Source of the DNA: DAOUBF01 sp034432795
GTDB taxonomy: Bacteria; Chloroflexota; Anaerolineae; DSLN01
NCBI GenBank assembly: GCA_034432795.1
Contig: DAOUBF010000021.1
Coordinates: 1-35,838, forward strand
Reading direction: 5' to 3'
DNA: 35,838 nucleotides
Shown here: piece by piece, positions 30,407 through 35,838 of the stretch
Position numbering within the stretch: position 1 is the stretch's first letter
How the letters are laid out: every line of letters starts with the position of its first letter
The notes under the pieces: model-generated
Told to the model about the DNA's origin: nothing
Database searches by the model: none
What the model saw: the letters and a program-made list of their open reading frames with translations, nothing else
Program-made: the position numbers and the translations under genes

Positions 30407-31476
30407 CAAGTGCTTTCCCCCACGATCAGTGGAAGCACAGTGCGTACACGTGCCTGTAGCATCTCTGGCATGAACTGTGATGCCCGAACGCGCCCGGCAG
30501 ATTGCAATTGCTCATAGCGCTTCTGGTCTTTGAGCAACTCGTGGATGGCTCGGGCCGCTTCAATATGTCGCTTTGCCTGCACCAGTATACCAGCCTCCCC
30601 CGCCACCTCACGCAGTGCCGGAATATCATTACACACCACTGGCACGCCGTAGTACAATGATTCAATCACGGGCACGCCAAACATCTCATGTTCCGACAAG
30701 GTCACCAGCAGAGCAGCGTGCTTATAGAAACTCACCAACATCTCGTCAGGGACCTTGCCTGTGAGGAGCACATCATTGGTCAGGCCCAGTCCCTGTATCA
30801 ACGCCTCCACCTGGCCGACGTAGCCAGGCATAAGAGTTATGTCCCCTACCAGCATAAGTTTAAGGTCGGGGCGCCATAGCTTGACATGGCTGAAAACCTG
30901 CACCAGGTCAAGGATGCCTTTGCTGGCAACGATACGGCCAACGAAGAGAAGATAGCTTAGCCTGGCTAACAGGCGTGACAGGGCCTCATCTTCACCACCC
31001 TTGAAGCGCTCCGTATCCACGATCAGTGGGACTTTTTCCACCTGGCGGTAGCCCTGGGCGCGTAATTCATTACAGGCATAATCTGAATGGGCCACACACA
31101 GGTGGAAGTGACGGCGATAAGTAGGCAAGGCATCAATCGCTTCCTGCGCCCGTCGCGCCAGCGTGCCATCATCCCCGTCTATCAGATGCGGCGGCGTGAC
31201 CCCGTGAAAGTCCATCACCAGCCGGTCGGGGTTGTCCTCCAGATAGCGAAAGTTATCCGCGCCGATGCTATAGTGAAACCAGAGTACATCGTGCCCCGTA
31301 GGACGATATTCCGACGAAGGCTTCCAAAGATGGCTTAGCGACGGATGCACGTGGTCGGCGAAGATGTCCCCCGCCACGCCCAATTCGGCAAAAATACGTC
31401 GCAACGTGAGCACATAGTTGCCGATGGCATCACCGGGCACGAAGGTTGCAGTCATCTGGTGGATGCGCATGGTCAT
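30406..31476 (-). CDS. GT4-family glycosyltransferase
   Basis: This 356-residue GT-B protein has the N-terminal loop ATFVPGDAIGNYVLTLRRI, LLFVGRIVASKGILDLVQ at the start of the donor domain, and the E-x7-E motif in SEHEMFGVPVIESLYYGVP. It is more like mannosyl- or glucosyltransferases of O-antigen and capsule clusters than its neighbours; specificity is not readable. It overlaps the upstream gene by ATGA and the downstream gene by one base, so it is translated in series with them. Confidence 0.9.
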   Translation of the reverse strand: MTMRIHQMTATFVPGDAIGNYVLTLRRIFAELGVAGDIFADHVHPSLSHLWKPSSEYRPTGHDVLWFHYSIGADNFRYLEDNPDRLVMDFHGVTPPHLIDGDDGTLARRAQEAIDALPTYRRHFHLCVAHSDYACNELRAQGYRQVEKVPLIVDTERFKGGEDEALSRLLARLSYLLFVGRIVASKGILDLVQVFSHVKLWRPDLKLMLVGDITLMPGYVGQVEALIQGLGLTNDVLLTGKVPDEMLVSFYKHAALLVTLSEHEMFGVPVIESLYYGVPVVCNDIPALREVAGEAGILVQAKRHIEAARAIHELLKDQKRYEQLQSAGRVRASQFMPEMLQARVRTVLPLIVGEST

Positions 31477-32663
31477 TCTGAGCGCAGCGAAGAATCCGCA
31501 ATCCGCCGATAGGTCTCAGCGATCACATCCCAGGTGTAATGCGCCAGGACGTAGGCCCGGCCCTGGTGGCCCAGGCGCTGGCGCAGGTCTGGCCGCACCA
31601 ACAGCAGGTCCAGGCAGGCAGCGAACTCCTCATAGTCGCGGAAATATAGCCCACCGTTGGCTTTGCGACAATGCTCTACGGTCACGGTGCAATCGGCGTG
31701 CACCAGCACGGGCGTCCCCGCCACCCAGGACTCCATCATCACCAGGGAGAAGCTTTCATAAAGCGAGGGCTGGCATAAGACGGTCGCCGCGGCGTAGGCA
31801 TCAAACTTCTCACGCTCCGAGACCCAGCCCAGGTCAACAATGCCCTCGTCACGGCTGCCGCTCAGCGGCCCCCCGCCGATCAGCACCAGCGCCAGGCCGG
31901 TATCGCGCTCCTGCCGGTAACGGCGGAAATAGTCTATCAGCAGCGGCAGATTCTTGCCTACATCTTTGCGCCCGGCGTAGAGCACGAACGGCCCCTCAAT
32001 CCCGGTGCGATGACGGAAGGCTGCCGCATCGCCCCGATAGCCCGTATCTACCCCCCCGCCCCCCAGAACCATGTGCTGGTCGGGCCGCGCAGGCAGCCCG
32101 TACAGGCGTTGCGCCAGTTCCATTTCCGCTTCAGACAGAAACCATAGCCCGCGCACGGCACGAAACACCGGGCGATACAGGCTCAAGCGGGCATAGGACT
32201 CATCATGCAGGCAGGGGATCAGCCAGGAGCGCTCCGGACAGATCATCGCGCCGCGCACCGTGGTACCGAACATATACGGAATAAAGAAGAAGACGTACTC
32301 ATCGCGGTGTTCCGCGATAAACCGGTACAACGGCTCGCTGTGGATCATCTCCTCAATGAAGAGTCGCTCCTCTTCCGGCGTCACTCGCACAGCGTGCATC
32401 AGTTTGAAATTCACGGCATCAAAGGCCGCCCGGTCGCGCTGCCGCACGCGAAAGCGACGCACCGGCACGCCATTCACCTCATCTGGGCCATCGCGGTAGT
32501 GGTTGTGGCTCCAATCGGCGTAGAAATCACGCACGCAGGTGGTGAGCACTTCCACTTCAAAGCCGCGCCGGTGTAGCTCCTCCGCCGTTCGGCGGGTGTA
32601 CGCCTCCGCGCCGCCGGGGATGTCCGCGCCATACCAGGGTGGGACGAACGCGATCTTCGTCAT
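31473..32663 (-). CDS. GT4-family glycosyltransferase
   Basis: This 396-residue GT-B enzyme begins TKIAFVPPWYGADIPGGAEA and has VLYAGRKDVGKNLPLLIDYF and the E-x7-E motif in PSLYESFSLVMMESWVAGTP. Its closest relative in the window is the gene at 29210-30406; both share EVLTTC or DVLTTC and NGVPVRRF and the C-terminal GGLYFRDYEEFAA/GGLYYYDYDEFAA. The ATG overlaps the stop of the coiled-coil gene by four bases, in a stretch made of GACGGATGACG repeats, so the coupling overlap was supplied by a repeat. Confidence 0.9.
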   Translation of the reverse strand: MTKIAFVPPWYGADIPGGAEAYTRRTAEELHRRGFEVEVLTTCVRDFYADWSHNHYRDGPDEVNGVPVRRFRVRQRDRAAFDAVNFKLMHAVRVTPEEERLFIEEMIHSEPLYRFIAEHRDEYVFFFIPYMFGTTVRGAMICPERSWLIPCLHDESYARLSLYRPVFRAVRGLWFLSEAEMELAQRLYGLPARPDQHMVLGGGGVDTGYRGDAAAFRHRTGIEGPFVLYAGRKDVGKNLPLLIDYFRRYRQERDTGLALVLIGGGPLSGSRDEGIVDLGWVSEREKFDAYAAATVLCQPSLYESFSLVMMESWVAGTPVLVHADCTVTVEHCRKANGGLYFRDYEEFAACLDLLLVRPDLRQRLGHQGRAYVLAHYTWDVIAETYRRIADSSLRSE

Positions 32664-33136
32664 CCGTCCTTCGTCATCCGTCTTCCGTCCAATTGCGCGC
32701 GCAACTCGGCCACCTCGCGCTCCAGCCGCGCCACCCGCTCTAGCATCTCGTCCTCATCCAGGCTGCGCACGATCTCGTTCAGCACGCGCACAGCGTGACG
32801 ATTAAAGGCAATCTGCGCCGCCCCCAATCGGTTGACGTAGAAGATGACCAGGTTGTGCGCCGCCCGGCGCAGCCGCTGCCACAGCCCCCCCACAAGCGGA
32901 AGGCGGGCAGGCGTCAGGTCAAGCGAGACGTAGGCCTTATCATAAGCTACATTGGCCTGGTAAAGTTCATCATAAAGCTCTGGCTTCAGGCGCCCCTGGC
33001 GTGGCGGCGCTACCAGGCCAGGCGCCTGCCCCTGCCGCCGGGCAATATGCGCCCGGATCTGGCGCATGATGTCCTCAATGTCAATCTCTCCTTCCGGGTC
33101 AAACTGGATTTGATCGTCGCTCACATGCTCGTTCAT
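32660..33136 (-). CDS. Coiled-coil protein of the glycan operon
   Basis: This 158-residue soluble protein lies between two glycosyltransferase genes. The N-terminus has the acidic phrase EGEIDIEDIMRQIRAHIARR, which I associate with the front end of methyltransferase- or glycosyltransferase-linked proteins in such clusters. The middle is LYDELYQANVAYDKAYVSLD, and the C-terminal 35 residues form heptads (LDEDEMLERVARLEREVAEL). The last residues, RRMTKDG, come from a GACGG-type repeat. It may be a scaffold or chain-length partner; function is unknown. It overlaps the upstream gene by 38 bp; GAGG precedes the ATG. Confidence 0.65.
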   Translation of the reverse strand: MNEHVSDDQIQFDPEGEIDIEDIMRQIRAHIARRQGQAPGLVAPPRQGRLKPELYDELYQANVAYDKAYVSLDLTPARLPLVGGLWQRLRRAAHNLVIFYVNRLGAAQIAFNRHAVRVLNEIVRSLDEDEMLERVARLEREVAELRAQLDGRRMTKDG

Positions 33137-34415
33137 AACTTGGCCTCACCCGTGTGTATACATGGTCCCAGGTATGCTGCGCCAGCACCTTGCGCCGGCC
33201 AGCCTCGCCCATCCGCCGCGCCAGGTCTGGATCCGCCAGCAAACGCGCCAGCTTTTGGGCCAGCGCTTCCACGTCGCCGAAGGGTACGATATAGCCGTCC
33301 TGACCGTCCACAATCACGTCGGGAATCCCTCCCGCCGCGGCGCCAACCACCGGCAGGCCATATAACCAGGCCTCTAGGAAGACGATGCCAAAGGAATCGG
33401 TGCGCGAGGGCAGTGCCAGAACGGAGGCCGCAGCCAGCAGGTCACATTTCTCCGTATCGCTCACACTCCCCAACACCCGCAGCCGCGGATCGCGCTTCCC
33501 CTGCTCAGAGGCCCTCAGCCAGCGGGCGAACCCATCTGTCACCGCCCCGGCGATGACCAGGTCCGCCTCCACGCCCTGCGCCCACAGGCGGCGCATGGCC
33601 TCCACCGTGTGGAATGTGCCTTTATCATAGGCCGCCGCACCCAACGCCAGCACAATCGGCCGGGCCAGGCCGAAGCGGGCACGCGCCCGCGCTGCGTCGC
33701 CGCCCGCCAGTTCCCAGGGGTTGATACCCACACCGCCTATCACGATCCGCTCCGGCGCCACTCCCCGCCGTATCCAGAAATCCCGCTCCAGCCCGGTCTG
33801 AGCGAAGATGACATCGCTGGCCCGCGCCAGGGCCAGTTGGTGGCGCATGGTGTGATAGCGCCGCAGTGAACTGCGCTCGGATTCACCCAGATGGATAAGC
33901 GGATAGAGCAGAAAAGGGATGCCTTCGCGCCGGGCATAGCGCCAGGCCGGCTGCAACAGGGATTCATAGTGGATCGTCATGCCAGCCACGACATCAAACT
34001 GGCCACGCGCCTCCTGTAGGGCGCGCGCCAGGCCAGGCACCCAGGGCATATAATGGGCCAGCCGGAACAGCAGATTGACCCGCACTCCCTCCATGCGCTC
34101 TCCCAGCGCGTCAGGCCACAAGGACGCCAGGTCCGAGAGCATCACTAAAGCGCGCCGCATCGCCGGGAAGGTCCGGTAGGAGAGCGGGAAATGGCGCAGC
34201 CGGAAGCGCCGGATGGTAACACCATGGTGAACCTCCTCCAGGGTTTCCAGAGGGGTCTTGCGCCCATCCCAAAGGTACTGAAAGTCGCCTGCATCGGTGG
34301 TATAGACCGTGACCTCGTGCCCATCGCGGACCAACCGCTCGGAGATCTCTTGCAAATGCTTCTCCGCCCCACCCACACCGGGCCAATAGCGCTGAACCAC
34401 ATGCAGGATACGCAT
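33099..34415 (-). CDS. GT4-family glycosyltransferase
   Basis: This 438-residue GT-B protein begins MRILHVVQRYWPGVGGAEKH and has IVLALGAAAYDKGTFHTVEA at the donor domain. In place of E-x7-E it has RTDSFGIVFLEAWLYGLP, with Asp in the first position, a common variant. It ends with a conserved helix (QHTWDHVYTRV). ATG at 34415 overlaps the upstream stop as TGATG; an open frame extends to 34472 but would lie inside the upstream gene and begins with unlikely residues. It is part of the same operon. Confidence 0.9.
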   Translation of the reverse strand: MRILHVVQRYWPGVGGAEKHLQEISERLVRDGHEVTVYTTDAGDFQYLWDGRKTPLETLEEVHHGVTIRRFRLRHFPLSYRTFPAMRRALVMLSDLASLWPDALGERMEGVRVNLLFRLAHYMPWVPGLARALQEARGQFDVVAGMTIHYESLLQPAWRYARREGIPFLLYPLIHLGESERSSLRRYHTMRHQLALARASDVIFAQTGLERDFWIRRGVAPERIVIGGVGINPWELAGGDAARARARFGLARPIVLALGAAAYDKGTFHTVEAMRRLWAQGVEADLVIAGAVTDGFARWLRASEQGKRDPRLRVLGSVSDTEKCDLLAAASVLALPSRTDSFGIVFLEAWLYGLPVVGAAAGGIPDVIVDGQDGYIVPFGDVEALAQKLARLLADPDLARRMGEAGRRKVLAQHTWDHVYTRVRPSYERACERRSNPV

Positions 34416-35587
34416 CAGCCTGTCAGCACATCCCGAATAAACGCCAGATAAGCGTTGGCCGCATCCTCCCAACGATGGGTTTGCGCAATGTACTCGCGAG
34501 CCGCAACGCCGATCCGACGGCGGCGGTCTGCATCGTCTGCCAGCGCTTGCAACGCCTCGGCCAGGGCCGCCTCATCCGCATCCGGCGGCAGCTTCAGGCA
34601 CGTGCCTTCAGGCAACTCACGGTACCACCCCGCATCGGTGACGATGGCGGGCACCCCGCCCGCCATCACCCGAAGCAGACTGGCCGAGGTTTCGCCCACA
34701 GTGGGATAGCGCAGGTTGATAGCGATGTCCGTCGCCGCGATGTAGGCCGTGAACGTCGCCAGGTCGGGCACGCGGCCTGTGAAGTGAACGCTCTCCTGCA
34801 GCCCCAGTTCAGCGATCAAAGGCATGAGCGGCGGGTGCGAGTCCAGCACCTCGCCCACAATAAGGTACATGGCCTCTGGCCGGCGAGCGCGCAGATGAGC
34901 GAAGGCCCGCAGGGCCAGGCCCATCTGCTTCTCCGGCGTCACCAGCCCGAAAGACCCCACGATCAGAGCCTCCTCTGGCAGGCCCAGCCGCGCCCGCGCA
35001 TCGGGCATAGGGGGAGGCAAAGTCACCCCCTGCGCAATGTGGGCCACAGGGAGATACGGCCGGCGCGCTAGCACGTGGTCGCGGGCATAGGCGCTATGGA
35101 CGATCACCCCCAGGCTCAGGTCAAGCACCCGTTCGTTCAAAGGGTGCGTGAACAGAGGGTAGGGGCGCTCCCCCCGGCGCACCGCCCAGGCAATGTGCAC
35201 GCCCTCCATCCCATAGCTATAGCCCATCTCGCGCACATAGCCGGCGAAGTCACCGCGCCAGGCGGTGCTGTCGGCGATAGCGTGATGCAGGAAGACCTCA
35301 TGCAATACGGTGATACCGGGATAAACCGGCAGCGTCTTATAGATATAGGCATGCAGAGCACTGTTGCCCACCTGGTAAAGGCATACATCGTAGCGCCGCC
35401 AGCGCCGTTCAAACTCGGTCAGCGACCGCACCGGGAAGGCCGACGCCAGGGCCGCGTCTGGCTGAAAGCCATCTTCCACAATCAGTTCAATCTCGGCACT
35501 CTGCGCCAGATAGGGCAATAGCTCGGCGCTATAGTCAGAGATGCCGCTGCGCTGGGGGGGTAGGGGGCTGAAATAGGCAATGCGCAT
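34415..35587 (-). CDS. GT4-family glycosyltransferase
   Basis: This 390-residue GT-B protein begins MRIAYFSPLPPQRSGISDYS. The donor domain starts LIVGSFGLVTPEKQMGLALR, and the acidic-motif region is PTVGETSASLLRVMAGGVP, where the second Glu of E-x7-E is Arg. This GETSASLLR form is frequent in a distinct GT4 branch, so loss of activity is not implied. It follows the partial coiled-coil gene by 20 bp. The cluster of five GT4 genes suggests assembly of a surface heteropolysaccharide or of a glycan for surface proteins. Confidence 0.9.
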   Translation of the reverse strand: MRIAYFSPLPPQRSGISDYSAELLPYLAQSAEIELIVEDGFQPDAALASAFPVRSLTEFERRWRRYDVCLYQVGNSALHAYIYKTLPVYPGITVLHEVFLHHAIADSTAWRGDFAGYVREMGYSYGMEGVHIAWAVRRGERPYPLFTHPLNERVLDLSLGVIVHSAYARDHVLARRPYLPVAHIAQGVTLPPPMPDARARLGLPEEALIVGSFGLVTPEKQMGLALRAFAHLRARRPEAMYLIVGEVLDSHPPLMPLIAELGLQESVHFTGRVPDLATFTAYIAATDIAINLRYPTVGETSASLLRVMAGGVPAIVTDAGWYRELPEGTCLKLPPDADEAALAEALQALADDADRRRRIGVAAREYIAQTHRWEDAANAYLAFIRDVLTG

Positions 35588-35607
35588 CGCTCACAAAGCC
35601 GCACCGT

Positions 35608-35838
35608 TTACGGCGCGGTATCCGGGGAATGTGATACATCGCCCTGGTCCGCCAGAGGCTGGTCGCCATCCGGGCGCAACTGCCGCTCCGCAATCGCCAT
35701 CCGGCGTGTCAGAGCCGTCAACTGCCGATCCAGGGCGATCAGGTTCGCCTGCATGCCCTCCAGGCGCATCCGCTGTTCCTCCATAGCGGCCTGCATGCCC
35801 TCCAGGCGCATCCGCTGTTCCTCCATAGCGGCCTGCAT
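35608..35838 (-). CDS. C-terminus of a coiled-coil protein with 14-residue repeats (partial)
   Basis: The minus-strand frame is open to the window edge, so the start and N-terminal part are missing. The visible 76 residues contain two identical 14-residue units (MQAAMEEQRMRLEG) followed by a degenerate third (MQANLIALDRQLTALTRRM) and an acidic, Pro-containing end. Two heptads per repeat give a continuous coiled coil. In similar clusters such tails often end a methyltransferase or chain-length regulator, but the N-terminal domain is needed to say. It is the first visible gene of the glycan operon. Confidence 0.65.
   Translation of the reverse strand: MQAAMEEQRMRLEGMQAAMEEQRMRLEGMQANLIALDRQLTALTRRMAIAERQLRPDGDQPLADQGDVSHSPDTAP
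35751..35838. repeat. 42-bp perfect tandem repeat
   Basis: Units at 35751-35792 and 35793-35834 are identical, and a third begins at 35835. Each encodes one 14-residue coiled-coil unit. Identical DNA implies recent expansion; copy number probably varies between strains. Confidence 0.9.

Overview
The window is GC-rich bacterial chromosome with densely packed genes. It most resembles a member of the Chloroflexota (Anaerolineae-like), although no rRNA or other decisive marker is present. The clues are a fused MurF-alanine racemase, extracellular beta-propeller proteins (one ending in ...LFLPMANR, like the LPLV-type tails I recall from Chloroflexota secreted proteins), leaderless-type promoters, and abundant short palindromic repeats, some of them inside genes. 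The taxonomic call is inference.

Layout. (1) 1-1814: the end of one aldehyde dehydrogenase and a complete aminobutyraldehyde-type aldehyde dehydrogenase, separated by a repeat-rich gap. (2) 1821-7415, minus strand: a chemosensory operon in the order cheW, MCP, cheA-REC, REC-histidine kinase. It has no cheR or cheB, and its linkers and tails are built partly from intergenic-type repeats. (3) 7416-9536: a truncated HTH gene and a leaderless mutL. (4) 9626-10904, minus strand: a remnant integron cassette array (attC sites with matching core boxes) carrying hicB with a stub of hicA and an unknown cassette gene. (5) 11167-15006: yjbQ, prepilin peptidase, a polytopic membrane protein, a small anchored Ser/Thr/Pro-rich protein, a phosphoribosyltransferase and phoU. 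(6) 15192-17342: an AT-richer restriction-modification pair whose nuclease has an N-terminal frame break. (7) 17347-18509: a DUF2227-like membrane protein and a BrnT/CopG-type toxin-antitoxin pair. (8) 18761-22548: the murF-alr fusion, divergent from a Sua5/TsaC-type tRNA threonylcarbamoyladenosine gene. (9) 22695-27099: convergent genes for a Kelch-type and an FG-GAP/VCBS-type extracellular propeller protein. (10) 27402-35838, minus strand: a tightly overlapping glycan operon with five GT4 glycosyltransferases, one polytopic GT-C-like membrane protein and two coiled-coil proteins, one of which runs off the end.

The most unusual signals are two. A 55/56-bp hairpin repeat and its 37-bp hairpin-less derivative occur between genes and also three times inside cheA, where they are read in different frames without a stop. 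The integron cassette remnant has cassette boundaries that can be read to the base, because each R'' box is the exact complement of that cassette's own 5' end.
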